Positions 43,972-52,282 of a stretch of DNA of 64,000 nucleotides are shown one piece after another. The notes beneath the pieces were generated by a model. The model was given only the letters and a program-made list of their open reading frames with translations. It ran no database searches and was not told the DNA's origin. Source of the DNA: Thetidibacter halocola (GTDB lineage: Bacteria > Pseudomonadota > Alphaproteobacteria > Rhodobacterales > Rhodobacteraceae); NCBI RefSeq assembly GCF_018224955.1, contig NZ_JAGTUU010000002.1:372001-436000 (forward strand), given 5' to 3'. Position numbers and translations under genes: made by a program. Every line of letters begins with the position of its first letter. Position 1 is the stretch's first letter.

Positions 43972-45258
43972 GTGCAACCCCTTGCCATCCCCGAACCGCT
44001 CCCATCCCCGACCGGCGCCGAACGGCGTCGTGCGCTGGTCGTCGATGACAGCCGCGCGCAATTGCGTGTCATGCGCATCATGCTGGAACGCGCCGGGTTC
44101 GAGGTGTTCGAGGCCCAATCGGGGCCCGAGGCGCTGGCGCTGTGCTGCGCGATGCCCCCTGACATCGTGGTGTCCGACTGGATCATGCCGGGCATGGATG
44201 GGTTGGAATTCTGTCGCCGTTTCAGGGCGTTGCCGCGCGAAGGCTATGGGTACTTCATCCTGCTGACCTCGAAAAGCGGCAAGGACGATATCGCACAGGG
44301 TCTCGATTCGGGGGCGGACGATTTCCTGACCAAGCCGGTCAATGGGCACGAATTGCGCGCCCGGGTGAACGCGGGCGCGCGGATCGTCGCCATGCAGAAG
44401 GAACTGGCCGAAAAGAATCGCCAGGTGACGGAGGCGCTGGCCGAGTTGCAGAAGGTGCATGACGCCATAGACAAGGACCTGCGCCAGGCCCGCACGATCC
44501 AGGAATCGCTTGTGCCGGAACGGGTGCGCGTCTTTGGCCGGACGCGTGTCAGCCTGCTGCTGCGTCCCTGCGGTCATGTCGGCGGCGACCTTGTGGGCAT
44601 GTTCAGCCCCGCGCCCGCGCGGCTCGGCCTCTACAGCATCGACGTCTCGGGGCATGGCATCACCTCTGCCATGGTGACGGCGCGGGTCGCCGGCTATCTC
44701 TCGTCGAAGTTCCCCGACCAGAACATCGCGCTGGACAGACGGCCAGACAGCCGGTTTGCCCTGCGTCCGCCGGATGAGACCGCGCAGATGCTGAACGCCC
44801 GCCTTTCGGCCGATCCGGGGGTCGAGGAATACCTGACCATGGCCTACGTGGTTGGCGATCTCGACAGCGGGCAGATGCAGATGGTGCAGGCCGGACACGC
44901 GCCGCCGCTGCTGCTGCGGGCCGATGGCGCGGTCGAGATGCTGGGTGAGGGTGGCCTGCCCATCGGCCTCGTCGATGACGTCTCCTACGACACGGTGCGT
45001 TTCGCGATGCGCCCGGGCGACCGCCTGCTGTTGTATTCGGACGGCTTCACCGAGGCGGTGATGCAGGACGGCGCCATGCTGGGCGAAGAGGGGCTGATCG
45101 ACCTGTTCCGCGATTGCGCGACGCGGGCCGAGGGATCCGAACTGCTCGAGGACATGTTCTGGCGGCTGACAAGCGGGATGCAGCGGGGCGCGACGCTGGG
45201 CGACGACGTGTCCGCCGCACTGCTGGAATTCGGCGTCGTCGGCCGGGGGCGTACCTAG
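43972..45258 (+). CDS. Response regulator with PP2C-type (SpoIIE/RsbU) phosphatase output
   Basis: 428 residues, GTG start, AGGA 5 nt upstream. Receiver (about 20-140): VVDDSRAQ, phospho-site D69 in VVSDWIMPGMDG, TSKSGKDD, TKPVNGHEL. A coiled-coil linker (about 140-185; KELAEKNRQVTEALAELQKV) leads to a PP2C-SIGB/RsbU domain with GGDLVGMF, SIDVSGHGI, TMAYVVGDLDSGQ and LLLYSDGFTE; metal-binding Asp residues are present. Such proteins dephosphorylate anti-anti-sigma factors to control sigma factors or stress responses. No anti-sigma gene is adjacent. Its stop overlaps the convergent NUDIX stop by 4 bp. Confidence 0.9.
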   Translation: MQPLAIPEPLPSPTGAERRRALVVDDSRAQLRVMRIMLERAGFEVFEAQSGPEALALCCAMPPDIVVSDWIMPGMDGLEFCRRFRALPREGYGYFILLTSKSGKDDIAQGLDSGADDFLTKPVNGHELRARVNAGARIVAMQKELAEKNRQVTEALAELQKVHDAIDKDLRQARTIQESLVPERVRVFGRTRVSLLLRPCGHVGGDLVGMFSPAPARLGLYSIDVSGHGITSAMVTARVAGYLSSKFPDQNIALDRRPDSRFALRPPDETAQMLNARLSADPGVEEYLTMAYVVGDLDSGQMQMVQAGHAPPLLLRADGAVEMLGEGGLPIGLVDDVSYDTVRFAMRPGDRLLLYSDGFTEAVMQDGAMLGEEGLIDLFRDCATRAEGSELLEDMFWRLTSGMQRGATLGDDVSAALLEFGVVGRGRT

Positions 45259-45692
45259 TCGAGGTGCCGCAGAACAAAGGCACGGTCGCCCGGGTTGCCC
45301 AGAACACCCGCCGCCTCGATCGGCGGCAGCCAGACCACGCTATGGCCGGGTTCCGTGGGATCGCCCAGCCGCGCCACGGGCCGCGCGGTATAGATGATGC
45401 ACAGTTTTTCCGCCCAGAGGTCGTATTCCGGCATGTAGGTGAAGCGCCGGAAGGCGCCCAGCCGCCGAGGCGCCGCGATGCGCCAGCCGGTTTCCTCGAA
45501 CACCTCGCGGTGCAGCGCGTCAAGCGGGTTCTCACCGGGATCGATGCCGCCACCTGGCAGCTGGACCTCTGGCCAGGGATCGGCCTGGTGGGTCAGCAGC
45601 AGCATTCCGTCTCGCGGCAGGATGGCATAGGCGCCGGCGCGCAGCGTGTAGCGGCGGGCGGCCTCGGGCGGTTCTCCATAGCGGCGGATCAT
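45255..45692 (-). CDS. NUDIX hydrolase
   Basis: 145 residues. Perfect NUDIX box GGGIDPGENPLDALHREVFEETGW (REVFEE core, residues about 57-79). Preferred ATG is 45692, which matches the domain N-terminus (MIRRYGEPPE). GGGGAT lies 6 nt upstream. Convergent with the PP2C regulator and divergent from hslO. Probably hydrolyses a nucleoside diphosphate linked to another group. Confidence 0.88.
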   Translation of the reverse strand: MIRRYGEPPEAARRYTLRAGAYAILPRDGMLLLTHQADPWPEVQLPGGGIDPGENPLDALHREVFEETGWRIAAPRRLGAFRRFTYMPEYDLWAEKLCIIYTARPVARLGDPTEPGHSVVWLPPIEAAGVLGNPGDRAFVLRHLD

Positions 45693-45772
45693 CGGTTCAT
45701 CCCCGGTTGCACCTGACTTGAATGCGCCTATATCGCTGCGGTATGCCAGCGCCCGGCAGATAAGGAAACCCC

Positions 45773-46759
45773 ATGAGCATCGGCAGCAAACTCGCCTGGG
45801 ACGACACCGTCCTGCCCTTCCAGCTTGATCGCTCCGACATGCGCGGCCGGGTCGCGCGGCTGGACGGCGTGTTGTCGGGCGTGCTGAAGCAGCACGACTA
45901 CCCCGCCCCGGTCGAGGCGCTGGTGGCAGAGATGGCGCTGCTGACCGCACTGATCGGCCAGACGGTCAAGCTCCGCTGGAAGCTGTCGCTTCAGGTGCAG
46001 ACCAACGGCCCGGTGCGGATGATCGCGACCGATTACTTTGCCCCCACGAAAGAGGGCGAGCCGGCGCGCATCCGCGCCTATGCCAGCTTCGACCGTGACC
46101 GGGTCACGGATGCGCAGCCCTTCTCGCAACTGGGCAACGGCTATTTCGCGATCCTGATCGACCAGGGGCCGGGCACCACGCCCTACCAGGGAATCACGCC
46201 GGTTGCTGGAACCTCGTTGTCGGATTGCGCCGCCGCCTATTTCGCCCAGTCCGAACAACTGCCCACCACCTTTGCGCTGTCCTATGGCCGTTCGATGGAA
46301 CCGGGCGTTGGCGAACACTGGCGCGCCGGCGGCATCATGCTGCAGCACATGCCAAAGGCGTCGCCGTTTGCGCAGGGCGGCGGCTCGGGCGAGCAGGGGC
46401 TGTTGCTGGCCGAGGACCTGATGCATGGCAACGATGGCGAAAACTGGACCCGCGTGAACAGCCATATCGGCACGGTGGAGGAGTTCGAACTGATCGGGCC
46501 GACGATCTCGCCCGACCAGTTGCTGGTGCGCCTGTTCCACGAAGAAATCCCGCGCGTCTACGACGCCCAGCCGGTGCGTTTCGGCTGCACCTGTTCCGAG
46601 GCCAAGGTGCGCCAGACCCTGTCGATCTACTCGGCCAAGGACATCGAGAAGATGACCACCGATGACGGCCGCGTGACCGCCGACTGCCAGTTCTGCGGGG
46701 CGCATTACGACCTCGACCCGAAGACCGTCGGCTTCGAGGCCGAAGATGGGACCGACTGA
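45773..46759 (+). CDS. hslO: Redox-regulated holdase chaperone Hsp33
   Basis: 328 residues. C-terminal zinc/redox switch is present: CTC in FGCTCSEA and, 40-odd residues later, CQFC. The N-terminal domain has the Hsp33 pattern (GPVRMIATDY, LGNGYFAILID, GGIMLQHMP). Cytoplasmic chaperone activated by oxidants that release the zinc. Its stop overlaps the NUDIX gene start by 14 bp. Confidence 0.96.
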   Translation: MSIGSKLAWDDTVLPFQLDRSDMRGRVARLDGVLSGVLKQHDYPAPVEALVAEMALLTALIGQTVKLRWKLSLQVQTNGPVRMIATDYFAPTKEGEPARIRAYASFDRDRVTDAQPFSQLGNGYFAILIDQGPGTTPYQGITPVAGTSLSDCAAAYFAQSEQLPTTFALSYGRSMEPGVGEHWRAGGIMLQHMPKASPFAQGGGSGEQGLLLAEDLMHGNDGENWTRVNSHIGTVEEFELIGPTISPDQLLVRLFHEEIPRVYDAQPVRFGCTCSEAKVRQTLSIYSAKDIEKMTTDDGRVTADCQFCGAHYDLDPKTVGFEAEDGTD

Positions 46760-47348
46760 ACAGGCCGCGGCGCTGCGCCGCGCGCTGCACGCCGATGGCA
46801 CGCCCTCGTCGGATTTCGACCTGAACCCGGACGTTCGCCTGCCCGAGGGCCGCGTGCTGCGCCCTGCGGGCGTGCTGGCGGCGTTCCAGCTGGGGGCGAC
46901 GGGTCTTGAGGTCGTGCTGACCAAGCGGTCCTCGCGGCTGAAACACCACCCCGGCCAGATCGCCTTTCCCGGCGGCAAGCAGGACGAGGGCGACGCCGAC
47001 CCGGTTGCCGCCGCCTTGCGCGAAGCCTGGGAGGAGGTCGGCCTTGATCCCGCCTCGGTCGAGGTGCTGGGCACGCTTCCGGCGCATGAAACCGTCACGG
47101 GGTTTATCGTAACGCCGGTCCTTGCGCTGATCCACGCGCCCTTCACGCCCCGTCCCGAACCCGGCGAGGTGGACGAGGTGTTCACCGCCCCCTTCGCCCA
47201 TGTCACCGACCGCGCGCGTTTTACCATCCAGTCGCGGCGCTGGCGCGGGACGCGGCGGCATTACTTCACCGTGCCACTGGGCCCCTACTACATCTGGGGC
47301 GCGACCGCGCGCATCCTGCACGGGCTGGCGGAACGTGTGGACCAATGA
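46746..47348 (+). CDS. NUDIX hydrolase of the CoA pyrophosphatase type
   Basis: 200 residues. It carries the LLTKRSSRLKHHPGQIAFPGGK pattern (residues about 57-78) that defines the CoA pyrophosphatase subgroup (UPF0035), followed by the NUDIX core REAWEEVGL. Start at 46746 overlaps hslO; stop overlaps cca by 4 bp. Expected to cleave CoA derivatives to phosphopantetheine compounds. Confidence 0.9.
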   Translation: MGPTEQAAALRRALHADGTPSSDFDLNPDVRLPEGRVLRPAGVLAAFQLGATGLEVVLTKRSSRLKHHPGQIAFPGGKQDEGDADPVAAALREAWEEVGLDPASVEVLGTLPAHETVTGFIVTPVLALIHAPFTPRPEPGEVDEVFTAPFAHVTDRARFTIQSRRWRGTRRHYFTVPLGPYYIWGATARILHGLAERVDQ

Positions 47349-48508
47349 CCACCGTCACCGGAGACTGGCTGACCCATGCCGCGACGCAGCGGGTGATGGC
47401 CATGCTCGAGAAGGGCGGCCATCGCGCCTATGCCGTGGGCGGCTGCGTGCGCAATGCGCTGCTGGGCGTGCCGGTAACGGATGTCGACATCGCCACCGAT
47501 GCGCGCCCCGAACGCGTAGTCGACCTGGCCGAGGGCGCGGGGCTAAAGGCGGTGCCGACCGGCATCGACCACGGCACGATCACCGTCGTCGCCGAGGGCG
47601 AGGGGTTCGAGGTGACGACCTTTCGCGCCGACGTTGAAACCGACGGCCGCCGCGCGGTGATCCGCTATGCCGACCGGATCGAGGATGACGCGATCCGGCG
47701 CGACTTCACCATCAATGCGCTTTACGCCGACCGGCGCGGCGGGCTGGTCGATCCGCTGGGCGGGCTGCCCGACCTGCACGCGCGACGGCTGCGCTTCATT
47801 GCGGATGCCGACACGCGCATCCGCGAGGATTACCTGCGCATCCTGCGTTTCTTCCGCTTTTCTGCCTGGTATGGCGACCCGGCGCAGGGCATGGATGCCG
47901 ACGCGTTGGCCGCCATCGCCGCCAATCTCGAGGGGCTGCACACCCTGTCCCGCGAACGGGTGGGGGCGGAAGTGAAGAAACTGCTGTCCGCGCCTGATCC
48001 GGTGATGGCGGTGTCGGTTATGGAGCGGACCGGCGTCTTGCAGGCGATCCTGCCCGGTGCCACGGCCCGCGCGCTGGGGCCGCTGCTGTCGCACGAGGCG
48101 GCGCTGGGGCTTGGCGCCGATCCGATCCGTCGGCTGGCCGCGCTGGGCTTTGCCGATGGTCCCGCCCTGCGCCTGTCGAAGGCGGATCAGGCACGGCTGG
48201 ACCTGTTCCAACGCTGGGTTCCCGACGCGGCAGGCCTTGCCGAAATCGCTTGGCGCGACGGGGCGGAACGGGCCCAGGACTTGGCTGTCCTGCGGGCCGC
48301 GCTGCTCGAGTCTCCCTTGTTCCCCGATCTGACCCAACGGATCGCCCGCGGCGCGGGGGCACGCTTTCCGGTCAAGGCCGCAGACCTGATGCCCGGCCTT
48401 CAGGGCAAGGCTCTGGGTGACGCTCTGAAAGACCTCGAGGCGCGCTGGATCGCCTCGGATTTTACCCTGACGCGTGAGGCGCTGCTGAAGGGCCTGGCCA
48501 AAGGGTGA
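47345..48508 (+). CDS. cca: CCA tRNA nucleotidyltransferase / poly(A) polymerase family
   Basis: 387 residues, class II. Head domain GGCVRNALLGVPVTDVDIATDA (metal-binding DxD), then GTITVV, RRDFTINALYAD and the neck motif IREDYLRILRFFRF. C-terminal helical body without an HD domain. Adds or repairs CCA at tRNA 3' ends. Overlaps the NUDIX gene by 4 bp. Grouping hslO-NUDIX-cca is common in Rhodobacterales in my recollection. Confidence 0.93.
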   Translation: MTTVTGDWLTHAATQRVMAMLEKGGHRAYAVGGCVRNALLGVPVTDVDIATDARPERVVDLAEGAGLKAVPTGIDHGTITVVAEGEGFEVTTFRADVETDGRRAVIRYADRIEDDAIRRDFTINALYADRRGGLVDPLGGLPDLHARRLRFIADADTRIREDYLRILRFFRFSAWYGDPAQGMDADALAAIAANLEGLHTLSRERVGAEVKKLLSAPDPVMAVSVMERTGVLQAILPGATARALGPLLSHEAALGLGADPIRRLAALGFADGPALRLSKADQARLDLFQRWVPDAAGLAEIAWRDGAERAQDLAVLRAALLESPLFPDLTQRIARGAGARFPVKAADLMPGLQGKALGDALKDLEARWIASDFTLTREALLKGLAKG

Positions 48509-48539
48509 CTTTGGCCCATCTCTGGGCTATGCACCCTGT

Positions 48540-48587
48540 GGACAGGACCGCCTGACGCGGGCATCCCGGCGTCCCTGCCGCCTGTCC
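48540..48587 (+). other. Leader stem-loop before the ABC exporter operon
   Basis: Outer 7-bp stem GGACAGG (48540-48546) / CCTGTCC (48581-48587) encloses an inner GACGC / GCGTC pair (48554-48558, 48569-48573). It ends 18 nt before the exporter start. Function unknown; could be a leader structure of the first exporter mRNA. Confidence 0.35.
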
Positions 48588-48605
48588 CTTTAGCCCCTTG
48601 GTCTC

Positions 48606-50456
48606 ATGTTCCGTTTTTTTGAAAACCTGGTCGATCCCTATGTCGAGTATCCGCAGATGGACCGGCCACCACAGCGGCTTTATCCGTTCCTGAAGTCGTA
48701 TCTGCACCCGTTCAGGCGCATCTTTGCAGTGGCGGCGGTGCTGTCGGTCATCACCGCCAGCGTGGAACTGGGCCTGATCTGGGCGATGGGCTGGGTGGTC
48801 GACATCCTCGCGGGCGATCCGGCGCAGGTCTGGCAGACGCATGGCTGGGCTCTGATCGGGTTGGCGGTCTTCGTGCTGCTGCTGCGCCCGGCCTTGCAGA
48901 TGCTGGACGTGATGGTGCTGAACAACGGCATCATGCCGAACGTGGGCACGCTGTTCCGCTGGCGGGCGCATCGGCACGTGCTGCGCCAGTCGGTCGGCTG
49001 GTTCGAGAACGATTTCGCCGGCCGCATCGCCAACCGCATCATGCAGACGCCCCCCGCCGTGGGCGAGGCGGTGTTCCAGGTCTTTGACGCGCTGTCCTAT
49101 TCCGCCGCCTATGCCATCGGCGCGCTGATCGTGCTGGGGCAAGCCGACCCGCGGCTGATGATTCCGCTGGCGGCGTGGCTGGTGCTGTATGGCCTGCTGA
49201 TGCGCTGGACGATCCGGCGCATCGGCCCGGCGGCCAAGGCCGCGGCCGACGCCCGGTCAGAGGTGACGGGGCGTGTCGTCGATGCCTATACCAACATCCA
49301 TTCGATCAAGATGTTTGCCCATCACGACCGCGAAATCGCCTATGCGAAGGACGCGATCGAGAAGACCCGCACCACTTTCGGGCGCGAGATGCGGCTGTAC
49401 ACGATCATGGATGTCAGCCTTGTCACGCTGAACGGCCTGCTGATCGTGGGGGTCGTGGGCTGGGCCATAGCGCTGTGGATGCAGGGCGCTGCCAGCGCCG
49501 GCGCTGTCGCCGCCGCCGCCGCGCTGACGCTGCGGATCAATGCCATGACCGGCTGGATCATGTGGGCGTTGTCCACCTTCTTCCAGCAGCTTGGCGTCAT
49601 CGCCGAGGGGATGGAGACGATCGCCCAGCCCATCGACCTGACCGACGCGCCCGATGCAAAGCCGTTGCACCTGACCGAGGGCCGGATCGCGTTGCAGGGC
49701 CTGTCGCATCATTACGGGCGTGGCGCGGGCGGGCTGGACGCCATCGACCTGACCATCGAACCGGGCGAGAAGATCGGCCTTGTCGGGCGGTCGGGCGCGG
49801 GCAAGTCGACGCTGGTCAAACTGCTGCTGCGCTTCTACGACGCCGAACAAGGCCGCATCCTGATCGACGGCCAGGACATCCGTCAGGTTACACAAGAGTC
49901 CCTGCGCCGCAATATCGGCATGGTGCAGCAGGATTCGTCGCTGTTGCATCGCTCGGTTCGCGACAACCTGCTGTATGGGCGGCCCGACGCGACGGACGCG
50001 CAGTTGATCGCCGCCGCGAAACAGGCACAGGCGCATGAGTTCATCATGGCGTTGGAGGATCCGCAGGGGCGTCGCGGCTATGACGCCCATGTGGGCGAAC
50101 GCGGCGTGAAACTGTCCGGCGGACAGCGCCAGCGAGTGACACTGGCCCGCGTGATCCTCAAGGATGCGCCGATCCTGCTTCTGGATGAGGCGACCAGCGC
50201 ACTCGATTCCGAAGTCGAGGCGGCCATCCAGGACACGCTATATGGCATGATGGAGGGCAAAACCGTCATTGCCATCGCGCACAGGCTGTCTACCATTTCT
50301 CGCATGGACCGGATCCTCGTGCTGGATCAGGGGCGTATCGTGGAACAAGGCAGCCACGAGATGCTTTTGTCCTCCGGAGGCCTTTATGCCCGTTTCTGGG
50401 CGCGCCAGAGCGGCGGCTTCCTCGACCCGGATACGCAGACAGAGGCCGCCGAATGA
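48606..50456 (+). CDS. ABC exporter half-transporter 1
   Basis: 616 residues. N-terminal six-helix membrane domain (about 35-325) then a nucleotide domain with Walker A GRSGAGKST, signature KLSGGQRQR, Walker B ILLLDEATSALD and H-loop IAHRLSTI, all intact. MsbA/multidrug type. First of three mutually similar half-transporters in head-to-tail order with 4-bp overlaps. Substrate unknown; no adaptor or outer-membrane gene nearby. Confidence 0.92.
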   Translation: MFRFFENLVDPYVEYPQMDRPPQRLYPFLKSYLHPFRRIFAVAAVLSVITASVELGLIWAMGWVVDILAGDPAQVWQTHGWALIGLAVFVLLLRPALQMLDVMVLNNGIMPNVGTLFRWRAHRHVLRQSVGWFENDFAGRIANRIMQTPPAVGEAVFQVFDALSYSAAYAIGALIVLGQADPRLMIPLAAWLVLYGLLMRWTIRRIGPAAKAAADARSEVTGRVVDAYTNIHSIKMFAHHDREIAYAKDAIEKTRTTFGREMRLYTIMDVSLVTLNGLLIVGVVGWAIALWMQGAASAGAVAAAAALTLRINAMTGWIMWALSTFFQQLGVIAEGMETIAQPIDLTDAPDAKPLHLTEGRIALQGLSHHYGRGAGGLDAIDLTIEPGEKIGLVGRSGAGKSTLVKLLLRFYDAEQGRILIDGQDIRQVTQESLRRNIGMVQQDSSLLHRSVRDNLLYGRPDATDAQLIAAAKQAQAHEFIMALEDPQGRRGYDAHVGERGVKLSGGQRQRVTLARVILKDAPILLLDEATSALDSEVEAAIQDTLYGMMEGKTVIAIAHRLSTISRMDRILVLDQGRIVEQGSHEMLLSSGGLYARFWARQSGGFLDPDTQTEAAE

Positions 50457-52282
50457 ACATGTTCCGCATCGACCCGTTCCAGCCCGCCGAGGGCCCGCCA
50501 CCCAACCGCCTGCTGCCGTTCTTCGGCTGGGCGCTGAGGGGCGCGTGGCCGGTGATCTGGGTGGCCGGGGCGATATCCGTGCTGGCGGGCGTGGCCGAGG
50601 TGGTGGCCGCGCTGCTGCTGGGCTGGGTGATCGACGCGGCGCTGGCGACGGACGCGACTTCGGTCTTTGCGGACCAGAGCGGCGTGCTGGTGTTCTCGCT
50701 GGTGTTCTTCCTGCTGCTGCGGCCGGCGATCCTGGGCGCCTCGGCCTACTCGCAGTCGATCCTGATGCAGCCCAACGTGCTGAACCTGGCGCTGTCGCGG
50801 CTGCACAGGCACACGCTGGGTCAGTCGGTGACCTTCTTCGACGACGATTTCGCAGGCCGCATCGCGCAGAAGGAAATGCAGGCGGCGCGGGCGCTGAACG
50901 ATGTCGTATCGGAAATGGTGCAGACGGTGCTGTTCGCGCTGGCATCCGTGATCGGCGCAGTGCTGTTGCTGGGGACGGTGGATTGGCGCATCGCGGCTGG
51001 GTTGCTGCTGTGGATCGTCGGATACGGCTTCCTGATCCGGCATTTCATGCCGCAGGTGCGCGAACGGTCCAAGGCGCGCGCCTCGGCCCGAGCGATGATC
51101 ACCGGGCAGATCGTCGACACGATGACCAACATCAAGACCGTCAAGCTGTTCGCCCATGCCGACCACGAGGACCGCGCCGCGCTGGGCGCGATGGACAATT
51201 ACCGTCTGCGCTTCCTGGAATTCGGCCGCGTGTCGGTCGCGTTCCGATTCTGGCTGATGGCGTTGGCAGGCATCCTGCCGGTGCTGCTGGTGGGCGGCGC
51301 GCTGTGGTACTGGTCTCTGGGCCTGATCTCGGCCGGGGATATCGCCGCGACGGGCGCGGTCAGCCTGCGGCTGGCGCAGATGACCGGCTGGGTCAGTTTC
51401 ACGCTGATGAACCTCTATTCCAACGTCGGCGAGGTCGAGGACGGCATGCGCACCCTGTCGCCGCCGCATCGCCTGACCGACCGGCCGGGCGCGCAGGACT
51501 TGGCCGTGCCCGAGGGGCGGATCGCCTTCCGGGATGTGACCTTTGCCTATGGCCAGGAAAGCGGCGGTGTGGACGGGATCACGCTGCATGTCGATCCGGG
51601 CGAAAAGCTGGGCATCGTGGGGGCGTCGGGCGCGGGCAAGTCGACGTTGGTCTCGTTGCTGTTGCGACTCTACGATGTCGAGGGCGGCGTGGTCGAGATC
51701 GACGGGCAGGACCTGCGCGGCGTCACGCAGGAAAGCCTGCGGCGGCAGATCGGCATGGTCACGCAGGAAACCGCGATGTTCAACCGCTCGGCCATGGACA
51801 ACATCCGCTATGGCCGCCCCGACGCCACGGACGACGAGGTGTTCGAGGCCGCGCGCAAGGCCGAGGCGCATGACTTCATCCTGACGCTGCGCGACCACAG
51901 GGGCCGAGAGGGCTACGGCGCCCATCTGGGCGAGAGGGGCGTCAAGCTGTCCGGCGGGCAGCGCCAGCGCATCGCACTGGCCCGTGCCATCCTCAAGGAC
52001 GCGCCGATCCTCGTGCTGGACGAGGCGACAAGCGCACTGGACTCCGAGGTCGAGGCCAGCATCCAGACCGCGCTGTCGCGGGTGATGGAAGGCAAGACCG
52101 TGCTGGCCATCGCGCATCGCCTGTCTACCATCTCCAGCATGGACCGCATCATCGTGCTGGATGCGGGGCGGATCGTGGAAACCGGCACGCATGACGACCT
52201 GTTGGCGCTGAACGGACTTTACGCGCGCTACTGGGAGCGCCAGTCGGGCGGTTTCCTTGATGCGCTCGAGGCCGCCGAGTGA
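50453..52282 (+). CDS. ABC exporter half-transporter 2
   Basis: 609 residues. Membrane domain (about 20-310), then Walker A GASGAGKST, signature KLSGGQRQR, Walker B ILVLDEATSALD and H-loop IAHRLSTI. Begins with a 4-bp overlap after half-transporter 1; a second ATG lies 6 nt on. Shares RYWERQSGGFL at its end with the third copy, evidence of duplication. Confidence 0.92.
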   Translation: MNMFRIDPFQPAEGPPPNRLLPFFGWALRGAWPVIWVAGAISVLAGVAEVVAALLLGWVIDAALATDATSVFADQSGVLVFSLVFFLLLRPAILGASAYSQSILMQPNVLNLALSRLHRHTLGQSVTFFDDDFAGRIAQKEMQAARALNDVVSEMVQTVLFALASVIGAVLLLGTVDWRIAAGLLLWIVGYGFLIRHFMPQVRERSKARASARAMITGQIVDTMTNIKTVKLFAHADHEDRAALGAMDNYRLRFLEFGRVSVAFRFWLMALAGILPVLLVGGALWYWSLGLISAGDIAATGAVSLRLAQMTGWVSFTLMNLYSNVGEVEDGMRTLSPPHRLTDRPGAQDLAVPEGRIAFRDVTFAYGQESGGVDGITLHVDPGEKLGIVGASGAGKSTLVSLLLRLYDVEGGVVEIDGQDLRGVTQESLRRQIGMVTQETAMFNRSAMDNIRYGRPDATDDEVFEAARKAEAHDFILTLRDHRGREGYGAHLGERGVKLSGGQRQRIALARAILKDAPILVLDEATSALDSEVEASIQTALSRVMEGKTVLAIAHRLSTISSMDRIIVLDAGRIVETGTHDDLLALNGLYARYWERQSGGFLDALEAAE

